A program made the position numbers and the translations under genes. Below are positions 7,769-16,138 of a DNA stretch of 64,000 nt, piece after piece. The DNA is from Alteribacillus bidgolensis (lineage in GTDB: Bacteria; Bacillota; Bacilli; Bacillales; Marinococcaceae). How positions within the stretch are numbered: position 1 is the stretch's first letter; each line of letters begins with the position of its first letter. The stretch spans positions 1,178,001-1,242,000 of the forward strand of contig NZ_KZ614149.1 of the NCBI RefSeq assembly GCF_002886255.1. The letters are read 5' to 3'. Under the pieces are notes generated by a model. That model was not told the DNA's origin, made no database searches, and was given only the letters and a program-made list of their open reading frames with translations.

Positions 7769-8479
7769 CTAGTCCTCCTCTACTGCTTCCATATGACGCA
7801 CTCTTCGTATTTCATCATAAGCAGGAATGGTTACTTCGTCTTTCACTGTTGAGACGGGCTCCACATTTTCAAATGAAAAATATTCCGCCGACTCTGAAAC
7901 AATAAATTGGTTATGAACTTGTTCTGGGTCATCAGCAATTATTTTTATTTGGACAGGCAATGCCGGCAGTCTATTTCCATTAATGTGAGCTGCCCCTCCA
8001 ATGTCACGGAAAGCAGTCGTTTCCAAAATTCTTTCTCCTTCAATGGAAATTTCTTTCGCTCCGAAACTATATAGTTCATTCACAAGACGGCGAAGTAGTA
8101 CAGGTGTTAAACTCACTTCACTGCTGCTTGTATTAGCATGAGTTGCACCTGCTTTCTTCAATTCTATGGTGATGCCTGGCCCGCTCACTTCTGTAAGACC
8201 TGCTTTTTCTTCAAGATTAGCTACGGCTTCTTTCATTGCAAACTCTCTGCTGTTTTTCTGTTCAGCTTTATATTCTTCAAGTAAACGTTCATTTTCTCTT
8301 ATTCTTTCATATAACTCCTGCCTATGCTCTTGTTCTTCTCGAAGGGTCTGCCGCAGCTCTAGAATATCCCTGCTGTTGTCTGCTGCATTCGTTGGAGAGA
8401 TATTTTGCAGCTGAGTTACAGCGGCAAAACCAACTCCAACACTCACAACAAGAAGGATTGCTTTTATTATGAAACCCAT
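7769..8479 (-). CDS. ylxX: DUF881 family protein YlxX
   Basis: A 236-residue protein with one N-terminal membrane segment, a coiled-coil-prone stretch (about residues 40-85, rich in E, R and Q) and a DUF881 domain (GPGITIELKKAG ... RLVNELYSFGAKEISI ... PVQIKIIADDPEQV). The bulk should face outside. Function is unknown. The ATG at 8479 comes right after the ylxW stop with GGAGAG ten bases upstream; a GTG three codons earlier overlaps that ribosome site and is less likely. It is a paralogue of the preceding ylxW. Confidence 0.9.
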   Translation of the reverse strand: MGFIIKAILLVVSVGVGFAAVTQLQNISPTNAADNSRDILELRQTLREEQEHRQELYERIRENERLLEEYKAEQKNSREFAMKEAVANLEEKAGLTEVSGPGITIELKKAGATHANTSSSEVSLTPVLLRRLVNELYSFGAKEISIEGERILETTAFRDIGGAAHINGNRLPALPVQIKIIADDPEQVHNQFIVSESAEYFSFENVEPVSTVKDEVTIPAYDEIRRVRHMEAVEED

Positions 8480-8480
8480 A

Positions 8481-9179
8481 TTATTCACTCTCTCCTACTA
8501 CGGCTTCCATCATCACTTGATTTTGTTTTTGTGTACGTACTTCTACATTCTCATTAACAAGCTTGTCCTTCACTCCGCCAGATAACTCCAGTGCCGCTTC
8601 AAGTTGTTCAGGGTCTCCTACAGCCTGGATCACAAAAGGAGCAGCAGACGTGCTGCTGTCCACTTTAATCACAGGGCCGATACATTGAATATAAGAATTT
8701 CGAGTAATACGAAACCCATTAATAGAAATAGCTTCTGCATCTGCTAACACTAATTCATCTACAACTTCTTGTATATGGCGCTCGTGAACTATGTAATCAT
8801 TAGGGTTGCTGCCATCCGGCACATATGTATGATCATTAAGTGTTACTTCTATTCCGGGCCCCTTTACCGGTACTTCTCCCGTTAGCATACGCAGTCTTTC
8901 TAGATCTTCTACCAAATTAAAAGAAGACACTTCTTCCCCGGCAATCTCTTCTTCTATTTCCCGAACTTCCCCTTGCAGAGTACGCCATTCTTCTTCTAAT
9001 TCCTTGTTTTGTTCCTGTTCTTCTAATACGGAATTTCGCAGCCGGTCTTCTTCCCACAATGCTTGTCCTTCTTCTACTATATTATTTTTTTCCGCTGCCG
9101 TTTGATAAGATAGTGTTAATAAAAAACCTAGCACCATAAATAATATAGTGAGCATCCGGACTTCACTCTTCTTCAACAT
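8481..9179 (-). CDS. ylxW: DUF881 family protein YlxW
   Basis: A 232-residue protein with an N-terminal membrane anchor, a predicted coiled coil (about residues 35-85) and a DUF881 domain (VKGPGIEVTLNDH, VVDELVLADAEAISINGFRI, FVIQAVGDPEQLEAAL). It overlaps the 3' end of divIB by 17 bases with AGGAGG inside divIB, and ylxX starts one base after its stop. Two DUF881 genes in tandem between divIB and sbp is the arrangement of B. subtilis. Function unknown; co-location suggests a part at the division site or in the envelope. Confidence 0.9.
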   Translation of the reverse strand: MLKKSEVRMLTILFMVLGFLLTLSYQTAAEKNNIVEEGQALWEEDRLRNSVLEEQEQNKELEEEWRTLQGEVREIEEEIAGEEVSSFNLVEDLERLRMLTGEVPVKGPGIEVTLNDHTYVPDGSNPNDYIVHERHIQEVVDELVLADAEAISINGFRITRNSYIQCIGPVIKVDSSTSAAPFVIQAVGDPEQLEAALELSGGVKDKLVNENVEVRTQKQNQVMMEAVVGESE

Positions 9180-9993
9180 TTTCCTCCTCTCCAGCGCTTT
9201 CTGCTTCGGTTTCTTCTATGCCTTCTGATTCTTCCGTTTCATCTGTTTCTTCCTCCGTGCTTTCAAAATAAGGGCTCATTTTCATATGAAGCACACCTGG
9301 CGTATTTGGGCTGATCTCTCTTGCCACAGAAGGATACGAAGACATATAACTTGCAAAATTATGGATGGTGGTGGCTACTTCTATGCCATCATTCATATAT
9401 AAAACAAGTGAACCGCTGTCTTCTTCTTGTACATAAGACACTTCTGAAATCCGGTTTAATATCCCTTCGCCTAGTTGACTTAATTCTTGCGCAAAGGCTT
9501 TAAGCAGTCTTTCTTCCTCAAAGTTTTGCAGAACCGGAGCGTCTGCCGGAAGAACAGAAGTAGTATTGTCATGAAGGACCTCTCCATTTTTCAAGATCGG
9601 GATGTACTGATCTCCGGTTTCTACATAAGCCATCCGTTTATATTCGTCTATATCAATTTGAATTGTAGAGGGGAATGATCTGCTTACTGCAGCATCTTCT
9701 ACCTCAGTAAATTCTTTTAATTTAGCTGCTGTTTTTCCCGTATCTATATTCCATATACTTATGCCTTCCTGAATTTCGCTTGCGTTAATAATTTCTTCTT
9801 TGTCTACATGGACATTCCCATCAACCTGAATATTCCTTACATGACTTAAAGGTGATTGAAAATAAATAACCATTAAAATCAGAATAAAAAAGATGGAAAG
9901 ATATATGATCAAGCGTCGGTTAGACCTCTTCTTCCGCTTCTCTTTCAGAGCAGGAATACGATCATCAATTGTCACTACCTTTTTATCCGGCAT
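9163..9993 (-). CDS. divIB: Divisome protein DivIB/FtsQ
   Basis: A bitopic division protein of 276 residues: a basic cytoplasmic head with KEKRKKRSNRR, a membrane segment at about 29-46, a POTRA domain beginning at PLSHVRNIQVDGNVHVDKEEI, and the beta domain. It forms a complex with FtsL and DivIC that regulates septal PBP2b/FtsW. The last 35 residues are almost all acidic with no fixed fold and would lie outside the cell. AAGGAGGG precedes the ATG. A 0.45-kb repeat separates it from murB. Confidence 0.95.
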   Translation of the reverse strand: MPDKKVVTIDDRIPALKEKRKKRSNRRLIIYLSIFFILILMVIYFQSPLSHVRNIQVDGNVHVDKEEIINASEIQEGISIWNIDTGKTAAKLKEFTEVEDAAVSRSFPSTIQIDIDEYKRMAYVETGDQYIPILKNGEVLHDNTTSVLPADAPVLQNFEEERLLKAFAQELSQLGEGILNRISEVSYVQEEDSGSLVLYMNDGIEVATTIHNFASYMSSYPSVAREISPNTPGVLHMKMSPYFESTEEETDETEESEGIEETEAESAGEEENVEEE

Positions 9994-10014
9994 CTTTTTT
10001 ATCCCTCCTTAAGT

Positions 10015-10456
10015 AAAGCGCAAGCGCCCTTGTTTTAAATGACGTTCGGCTAAGTTCCTCACGTCCTGTGAGAACGCCGAACTGGCTTGCCCTGGATGGG
10101 CTGACTTCTCCGTTGTGAATTCGTCGCCAAAAACGCCACGTCCTGTGGCATTGGCGACATTAGTACGTCCTGTACGTCGACGTTCACGCCTTTAGCAGAA
10201 GTTCCTTTTTCCTGGGAGCCCCCGACAGGTAAATGTTCTCCAGGCAATAAAGGGGCTCTTTGCCTTTAATGAACTGGAGGTTATTTAACCCGAGAGGTTG
10301 AGCGCTGAAACTAGACATCAAAGCGCAAAATTTTATACTTTCCTATCTGATTAGAAAAACTCGGCTTACCACCGAGTCCTATGGCGGAAGTCGTTTTTTT
10401 ACTTATACTTTGTTCCTTTATCAAAGTTAAACATTCCTAAAGTATAAGAAAAGCGG
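10015..10456 (+). repeat. Composite RUCCU-hairpin repeat, copy B (largest)
   Basis: It fills most of the 499-base gap between murB and divIB. It opens with AAAGCGCAAGCGCCCTTG, then has three hairpins whose loop is GTCCT but whose stems differ: 10044-10082 (GTTCGGC, GTT, CTCAC), 10123-10158 (GTCGCC, GCCAC) and 10163-10175 (GTAC). A block from 10226 shared with copy C (ACAGGTAAATGTTCTCCAGG onward) follows, then a standard two-hairpin core (10351-10451). No credible protein is encoded. The copy in the murE-spoVD gap lacks the three-hairpin block. Confidence 0.8.
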
Positions 10457-10481
10457 AAGCACACTGATTTAATTTCCAAAT

Positions 10482-10505
10482 AAGACAGGCGGTTACGCCT
10501 GTCTT
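10482..10505 (-). terminator. Hairpin overlapping the murB stop codon
   Basis: On the minus strand AGACAGGCG taac CGCCTGTCT is a perfect 9-bp stem whose loop holds the murB stop codon TAA, followed by TATTT. The short U-tract makes it a partial terminator at best. It would reduce readthrough into the repeat ahead of divIB. Confidence 0.6.
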
Positions 10506-11401
10506 TTTACGAGCTCCACCTCTGTATTCATATCTACCTGATACCGATCACGAATGGTGTCTTGTACATGCTTTATAATCGCTAACACATCAGCTGCTTT
10601 GGCTTCATTCACATTAACAATAAAATTCCCGTGAAGCTCTGAGATTTGTGCACCTCCAACCTGGTATCCTTTTAAGCCGGCTTTTTCTATTAAAGCGCCG
10701 GCATGATCTGGCAGCGGGTTACGAAACACACTGCCTGCACAGGGATAATTCCATGGCTGGGTTTCACGGCGATAACTTTTATGGCCTTGCATTTCTTCTA
10801 CAATTGACTTTTTATCGCCTTGTTTCATTTGAAGTTTAGCTTCAACACAAATTCCTTTCTCTTTTTGCAGCCGAGAGGTGCGATAGGAAAAGTTCATATC
10901 TTCGTTATTTACCCATTCTAATCTTCCGTCAGGAAATAACACTCGCGCTTCTATTAAAATATTCGACATATCTGAACCATGAGCACCAGCATTCATAAAG
11001 ACAGCACCACCAACGGTTCCAGGAATTCCACCCGCAAATTCAAGTCCCGAAAGACCCTCTTTACTAATAATAGTAGCAAGTTTAATAAAAGAGTACCCGC
11101 CGCCAACACGAAGAGTTTCCCCTTCTATCTCCAAATGACTAATATTTTGGCCCAGTTTTATAACTGCTCCTTCGACTCCATCATCATCTACAAGCAAGTT
11201 CGATCCTCTGCCAATAGCTCTCCACGGAAGATTATTTTTGTTTATAATTTCCATCGTTTTAACAAGCCCATCTATGCCGTCCGGTTCGATAAAAATATCG
11301 GCTGGGCCGCCTATTTTCCAAGTAGTATGTTTGGAAAGCGGTTCTTTTCCCACTACTTTTCCGACATTTTCCTTTTCTAATTCATTTATTATTTCTTTCA
11401 T
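10493..11401 (-). CDS. murB: UDP-N-acetylenolpyruvoylglucosamine reductase MurB
   Basis: The FAD enzyme that reduces UDP-GlcNAc-enolpyruvate to UDP-MurNAc in the cytoplasm. The 302-residue product has the FAD-binding TTWKIGGPADIFIEP and GRGSNLLV motifs, LEFAGGIPGTVGGAVFMNAGAH, the catalytic-serine region CAGSVFRNP and a C-terminal GNFIVN. It lacks the extra loop of E. coli MurB and is of the type IIa kind usual in Bacillus. The gene lies 72 bases after murG in the same direction. Confidence 0.97.
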   Translation of the reverse strand: MKEIINELEKENVGKVVGKEPLSKHTTWKIGGPADIFIEPDGIDGLVKTMEIINKNNLPWRAIGRGSNLLVDDDGVEGAVIKLGQNISHLEIEGETLRVGGGYSFIKLATIISKEGLSGLEFAGGIPGTVGGAVFMNAGAHGSDMSNILIEARVLFPDGRLEWVNNEDMNFSYRTSRLQKEKGICVEAKLQMKQGDKKSIVEEMQGHKSYRRETQPWNYPCAGSVFRNPLPDHAGALIEKAGLKGYQVGGAQISELHGNFIVNVNEAKAADVLAIIKHVQDTIRDRYQVDMNTEVELVKRQA

Positions 11402-11473
11402 TACCTTCTGATAACCTCCTTTTTTAAGAAGATAAAAACAAATGGAGTTGTTTTCCCATTCCCTTTTTTCTTA

Positions 11474-12568
11474 TTAGGGCGTCATTAATTCTTCCATTAA
11501 CCGGTATATGTTTTCAGCAGCACGAGGCGCAGCTAATTTTAACGCGGATTTATGCATGGTTTGCCATTTTTCATCATTTGCTAATACCTCATCTATATCT
11601 TGTAATAATATATTTGCATCCAATTCTTTTTCCGCCCGTAATATCGCAGCTCCGTTATCACTTAATGCTCTTGCATTTTTTTCTTGATGATTGTTTGTTA
11701 CATACGGACTTGGAATAAGAATGGATGGCAGACCTAAAGCTGTAATTTCTGCCAGTGTAGTTGCGCCAGCTCTTGTAACCATGAGGTCTGCATGAGAAAG
11801 AACAGCAGGCATATTATGAATAAACGGTTTAATCACGACATTCTCCGGATTTCCAGCTTTTTTCACTTCTTCTATTACTTTATCATAATGAGCAGATCCA
11901 GTTACATACAAATATTGCCATTTTTTACTGCCTACAGTAGGTAATGCTTTAAGAAAAGCTTCATTTATAGGTCTTGCACCGCGGCTGCCTCCCACAATGA
12001 CAACTGTTTTCTTTTCTTCTTTCAATCCTAACTCAGGCAGTGGATTTTTCGGTTTCTCTCCTGAAACTTCTGATGCTCTTGGGTTTCCCGTGTAAGTTAC
12101 TTTTTCAGAAGGGAAGAAGTGCGAGGATTCCTCAAATGACACAGCCACTTTATCTACATACCTGCTTAAAAATTTATTGGTAAGGCCAGGCACACTATTT
12201 TGCTCATGAATAATGGCAGGGACTCCCATCTTTGAAGCAGCATAAACAACAGGACCAGCTACATAACCGCCGGTTCCTATAACAATATCGGCTCCAAAGT
12301 CTTCAATTATTTTTTTTGCTTTACGTGTTCCTCGAATAAAACGCCATACAGTTTTAACATTATGCAATGATAGTTTACGCCGGAATCCGCTAATCGTGAT
12401 GGTTTTAATTGGGATTCCAGCTCTTGGTACAATGTCGCTTTCTAGTCCATTTTCAGTTCCTATATATAAACATTCACTGTGCGGTGCAAATTTCTTTATC
12501 TCTTTTACAAGCGCAAGTGCCGGGTATATATGACCTCCGGTTCCACCACCTGTCACAATTACTTTCAT
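11474..12568 (-). CDS. murG: Lipid II synthase MurG
   Basis: The membrane-associated glycosyltransferase that adds GlcNAc from UDP-GlcNAc to lipid I to give lipid II. The 364-residue product opens with MKVIVTGGGTGGHIYPALAL (G-loop 1) and has a second glycine loop GGSRGARPIN (about residue 190), the HEQN motif and the donor-binding TRAGATTLAEITALGLPSIL. The ATG at 12568 has AGGAGG five bases upstream; six extra in-frame codons upstream have no ribosome site. It begins 21 bases after spoVE. Confidence 0.98.
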   Translation of the reverse strand: MKVIVTGGGTGGHIYPALALVKEIKKFAPHSECLYIGTENGLESDIVPRAGIPIKTITISGFRRKLSLHNVKTVWRFIRGTRKAKKIIEDFGADIVIGTGGYVAGPVVYAASKMGVPAIIHEQNSVPGLTNKFLSRYVDKVAVSFEESSHFFPSEKVTYTGNPRASEVSGEKPKNPLPELGLKEEKKTVVIVGGSRGARPINEAFLKALPTVGSKKWQYLYVTGSAHYDKVIEEVKKAGNPENVVIKPFIHNMPAVLSHADLMVTRAGATTLAEITALGLPSILIPSPYVTNNHQEKNARALSDNGAAILRAEKELDANILLQDIDEVLANDEKWQTMHKSALKLAAPRAAENIYRLMEELMTP

Positions 12569-12589
12569 AACATCCTCCTGATTCATTAT

Positions 12590-13699
12590 CTAACGATGAT
12601 AATTCGTTCGATACCTCGTAATATTTAATAGTATACCAACAGCTACCAACATAAGTGTAAGAGAAGACCCTCCATAACTTAAAAACGGAAGGGTAATTCC
12701 CGTTACAGGAAACAGGCCAGTAACGACCCCGATATTTATCAGAACCTGTATAAATATCATGCCGCATATGCCCGTTGCAAGAAATGCTCCAAACATATCT
12801 GGAGCAGTAAGAGCTGTAGCAATTCCTCTCCATAACAGTATTCCAAAAAGGATTAGCACAAAACCAGCCCCAATAAAGCCAGCTTCTTCTGCCAATATAG
12901 CAAAAATAAAATCCGTTTGAGGTTCCGGAAGGTAATAATATTTTTGTCTACTGTCTCCAAACCCTAATCCAAATAAACCTCCAGGTCCAACGGCATATAG
13001 CGATTGAATAATTTGAAAACCTGCTCCTAATGGATCTGACCATGGATCTAAAAAAGAAGTAATACGCTGTATGCGGTAAGGAGCAGATAATATCAAACCA
13101 GCAAACCCAGCAATACCCAATGCACCTAGAAAAACAAAGTGACGAATACGGGCTCCTGCAACAAATAATAAAACGAAACAAGTTCCAGCCATAACCGTAC
13201 CTGTACCAAGATCAGGCTGAAGCATGATTAAGCCAAAAGCTGTGAATATAAGCAGAAGTGAAGGCAGCATCCCTTTTCTAAAGGAAGTTATTTTTTTATG
13301 GTGCTCCATTAAAAAATGGGCCAAAAAAATAATCATTCCAAGTTTCATAAATTCAGAAGGCTGAATAGAAAAGGCTCCGGCTCCAATCCAGCTTCGTGCT
13401 CCGCCCCGTACCATCCCGATACCTGGGACGAGTACAGCTATTAACAAGAAAAAGCAAATGACCAGAATAACAACGGACCAGCGCTGCCAAAACCAATAAT
13501 CTATTTTGGAAATGAATATCATTGCTGCCACACCAACACCGGCGAAAATAAGCTGTCTTTTTAAAAAGTAGAATGAATCCCCTTGTACAAATTCACCCCA
13601 TACAGAGCTTGCACTATATACCATGAAAAGTCCGGCTGCGAGCAATCCTATAACTGCAGCAAGCAGTACCGTATCTAAAGGGCGTACCGTTTTTTCCAT
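12590..13699 (-). CDS. spoVE: SEDS glycosyltransferase SpoVE (FtsW family)
   Basis: A 369-residue polytopic SEDS protein with about ten membrane segments. Family motifs are GGARSWIGAGAFSIQPSEFM (about residues 110-130), LLQPDLGTG-type MLQPDLGTGTVM, the LAEEAGFIGA loop and FLSYGGSSL near the end. It polymerises lipid II together with a class B PBP. Position between murD and murG is that of B. subtilis spoVE, which works with SpoVD in spore cortex synthesis, so I call it SpoVE instead of FtsW. Whether it also serves vegetative division cannot be read from the sequence. Confidence 0.93.
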   Translation of the reverse strand: MEKTVRPLDTVLLAAVIGLLAAGLFMVYSASSVWGEFVQGDSFYFLKRQLIFAGVGVAAMIFISKIDYWFWQRWSVVILVICFFLLIAVLVPGIGMVRGGARSWIGAGAFSIQPSEFMKLGMIIFLAHFLMEHHKKITSFRKGMLPSLLLIFTAFGLIMLQPDLGTGTVMAGTCFVLLFVAGARIRHFVFLGALGIAGFAGLILSAPYRIQRITSFLDPWSDPLGAGFQIIQSLYAVGPGGLFGLGFGDSRQKYYYLPEPQTDFIFAILAEEAGFIGAGFVLILFGILLWRGIATALTAPDMFGAFLATGICGMIFIQVLINIGVVTGLFPVTGITLPFLSYGGSSLTLMLVAVGILLNITRYRTNYHR

Positions 13700-13795
13700 T
13701 TCCGTTCACCTCTCGCTTACATTGAACTGTTCTTCTTTCAATGTATGCTTTTAAGAGGTGAACATGCTTACCTGCTCGGACTCCCCCGCGTTAAT

Positions 13796-15151
13796 TTACG
13801 TTTGCTTCAAATTTTCTACTGCTTTTATATATTGACTTCCTCGTTCTTCAAACGTCTTAAATTGATCCCAGCTTGCACAAGCAGGTGAGAGAAGCAAAAT
13901 ATCTTTTTCGTCTGTAAATGAGTAGGCTTCGCTCACTGCTTCATCTAGTGACTCCACGACTGAAATATTTTCTACGCCAGCACATTGAGCTGCCTTTTTA
14001 AGCTTATCTTTTGTTTGTCCGTAGAACACAGCTGCTTTAACCGTTTTTAAGGAAGGAATCAGGTCATCGAAACCATTGCCGCGATCAAGTCCTCCAGCGA
14101 TTAAAATAACTGGATCTTCAAAGGCTTCTATCGCTTTTTGGGTAGAAAGTATATTTGTCGCTTTTGAATCATTGTAAACTTTACGGCCAGAGACCTCTCC
14201 GACATATTGCAGCCGATGTTCAATTCCTTTAAAATTTCTTAGCACTTCACGTACCGCAGATAAACTTGCACCATGAAGCATTGCTCCAGCTATAGCAGCC
14301 AGCATATTTTCCTGATTATGCTTACCTGGCAGTGCCGCTTCGCTTAAGGGAAGTACTTCTTTATTTTGAAAGTAAAGAGACCCATTTTGCACGCAGGCTC
14401 CCGTACTTACCCATTTTGAAACAGAAAATGGGATTAATTGAGCCTTTGATTTTTCAGCAAGATCGGCTGCTGACTGGATGTCGGCATTATATACTGCATA
14501 ATCATCAGGGCCCATATTGGCAAAAATTTTCCCCTTAGAATACTCATAATCTTCCCGTCCGCCGTGATAATCAAGATGAGCATCAAAGACATTTAAAAGC
14601 ACTGCTGTGCGAGGGTGAAAATGTTCGGTTCCCTTTAATTGAAAGCTCGATACTTCTGTAACCATTACTTCTTCTTCTTGGACAGTTTGGGCTACTGTAC
14701 ATGCTACTTTACCGATGTTGCCAGCAATATGAGCAGGAACAGCGCTCTTTTTTAACATGTCATAAATAAGGGTTGTAGTAGTGGTTTTTCCGTTTGAACC
14801 TGTAATAGCTAGGATATCACCTTTCGAAACAAAGTCTGCCAGCTCAATTTCTGTCACTACTGGCAGTCCTAGAGAAAGTGCCTTTTCTATCAGAGGAGTG
14901 TCATATCGTATTCCTGGATTTTTCACTACATAATCAACTGAATCATCCAACAAAGACAGGGGATGGCTTCCTGACACAAGTTTTATGCCTTCCCTTTCTA
15001 ATTCTTGTTCTTCAGCTGTTCCTTGAAGATTTTTAGCGTCATTTACTATTACCTCAGCACCTAATGTATTTAATAGTTTTGCAGCTGCCATCCCGCTTTT
15101 AGCAAGGCCAAGTACCAGTACGTTTTTTCCGTTAAACCAGCTTTTATTCAT
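13796..15151 (-). CDS. murD: UDP-MurNAc-L-alanine:D-glutamate ligase MurD
   Basis: The cytoplasmic ATP-dependent ligase that adds D-Glu to UDP-MurNAc-L-Ala. The product of 451 residues has the N-terminal nucleotide-sugar fold (VLVLGLAKSGMAAAKLL), the P-loop ITGSNGKTTTTTL (about 115-125), the N-x-D/H motif LNVFDAHLDYHG, and the C-terminal NDSKATN and LSPACASWDQF. The ATG at 15151 shares its A with the TAA stop of mraY (TAATG), with GAGGTG eight bases upstream, which implies translational coupling. Confidence 0.97.
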   Translation of the reverse strand: MNKSWFNGKNVLVLGLAKSGMAAAKLLNTLGAEVIVNDAKNLQGTAEEQELEREGIKLVSGSHPLSLLDDSVDYVVKNPGIRYDTPLIEKALSLGLPVVTEIELADFVSKGDILAITGSNGKTTTTTLIYDMLKKSAVPAHIAGNIGKVACTVAQTVQEEEVMVTEVSSFQLKGTEHFHPRTAVLLNVFDAHLDYHGGREDYEYSKGKIFANMGPDDYAVYNADIQSAADLAEKSKAQLIPFSVSKWVSTGACVQNGSLYFQNKEVLPLSEAALPGKHNQENMLAAIAGAMLHGASLSAVREVLRNFKGIEHRLQYVGEVSGRKVYNDSKATNILSTQKAIEAFEDPVILIAGGLDRGNGFDDLIPSLKTVKAAVFYGQTKDKLKKAAQCAGVENISVVESLDEAVSEAYSFTDEKDILLLSPACASWDQFKTFEERGSQYIKAVENLKQT

Positions 15152-16122
15152 TATACCCACACCTCAATATATATCCCGAGTACAGCACAAACCATTCCAA
15201 CAGCCCAAAAAGTGACTACAACGCGCCACTCAGACCATCCTGTCAGTTCAAAATGATGATGAATCGGGCTCATTTTAAAGATTCTTTTACCTCTTAATTT
15301 AAAAGAAAGTACTTGCATAATAACCGATAGTGTTTCAGCAACAAACACACCGCCGATTAAGATCAACAACAGTTCAAGTTTCGTGAGGATGGCAAGAGAT
15401 GCAATTGCTCCACCAAGGGCAAGAGACCCAGTATCTCCCATAAATACTTTTGCTGGATGGGCATTAAACACTAAAAAGCCTAAAACAGCGCCCACAACAG
15501 TGGAAGCAAATACAGCCGCTTCTCCCATGTCTGCATTCCATGCAAGTACGGCAAATGCCCCAAACGCAATTGCTCCCGTTCCTGCCAAGAGTCCATCAAG
15601 TCCATCGGTTAAATTGACAGCATTCGATGCTCCTACAAGCATAACGATGACAAGTACCACATAAAACCAGCCAAATTCAAGTGACCAGCTCGTTCCTGGA
15701 ATAGAAACAGAAGTATCAAAATTACCATTGTTTAAAACGAGAAAAAAGATAAAAGCAATAACAAGCTGTCCAGCCAATTTTTGTTTTGACGTTAAACCGA
15801 GATTTCTTTTTTTTGTAATTTTAATAAAGTCATCTAAAAATCCTAACAGACCAAACCCAATTGTGACCAATAAAAGGAGAAACGCTTCGGTGCTGAATTC
15901 CATCTTTACCGCTTGTATAATAAGGGTAACGACCAGAATGGATAGAAGGATCATGACACCGCCCATCGTAGGGGTCCCGCCTTTTTTTATATGTGATTTC
16001 GGTCCTTCTTCTCTTATGCTCTGCCCAAATTTCAACCTTTTTAAAAGCGGAATAAATAGCGGGGAGAAAATAACAGTTAATATAAAAGCTGCGACAAGTG
16101 CTAGAAATATTGTTGTTAACAT
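15151..16122 (-). CDS. mraY: Phospho-MurNAc-pentapeptide translocase MraY
   Basis: The integral membrane enzyme that transfers phospho-MurNAc-pentapeptide to undecaprenyl phosphate to form lipid I. The 323-residue product has about ten membrane segments. Visible motifs are GGTPTMGGVM (about 50-60), the aspartate pair in GFLDDFIKI, NLTDGLDGLLAG (about 170), FMGDTGSLALGG and the histidine-rich loop SPIHHHFELTGW. AGGAGG precedes the ATG. It sits 16 bases after murE and overlaps murD by one base. Confidence 0.98.
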   Translation of the reverse strand: MLTTIFLALVAAFILTVIFSPLFIPLLKRLKFGQSIREEGPKSHIKKGGTPTMGGVMILLSILVVTLIIQAVKMEFSTEAFLLLLVTIGFGLLGFLDDFIKITKKRNLGLTSKQKLAGQLVIAFIFFLVLNNGNFDTSVSIPGTSWSLEFGWFYVVLVIVMLVGASNAVNLTDGLDGLLAGTGAIAFGAFAVLAWNADMGEAAVFASTVVGAVLGFLVFNAHPAKVFMGDTGSLALGGAIASLAILTKLELLLILIGGVFVAETLSVIMQVLSFKLRGKRIFKMSPIHHHFELTGWSEWRVVVTFWAVGMVCAVLGIYIEVWV

Positions 16123-16138
16123 GACATATCCTCCTTTC

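Noticed and set aside
10059..10247. A 62-codon open frame on the minus strand in the murB-divIB gap
   Set aside because: It lies entirely in the composite repeat, follows its hairpins, has no ribosome site and an unlikely protein composition.
12474..12833. A 119-codon frame overlapping murG and spoVE
   Set aside because: It runs in another frame across two well-supported genes; cysteine- and tyrosine-rich composition is typical of a shadow frame.
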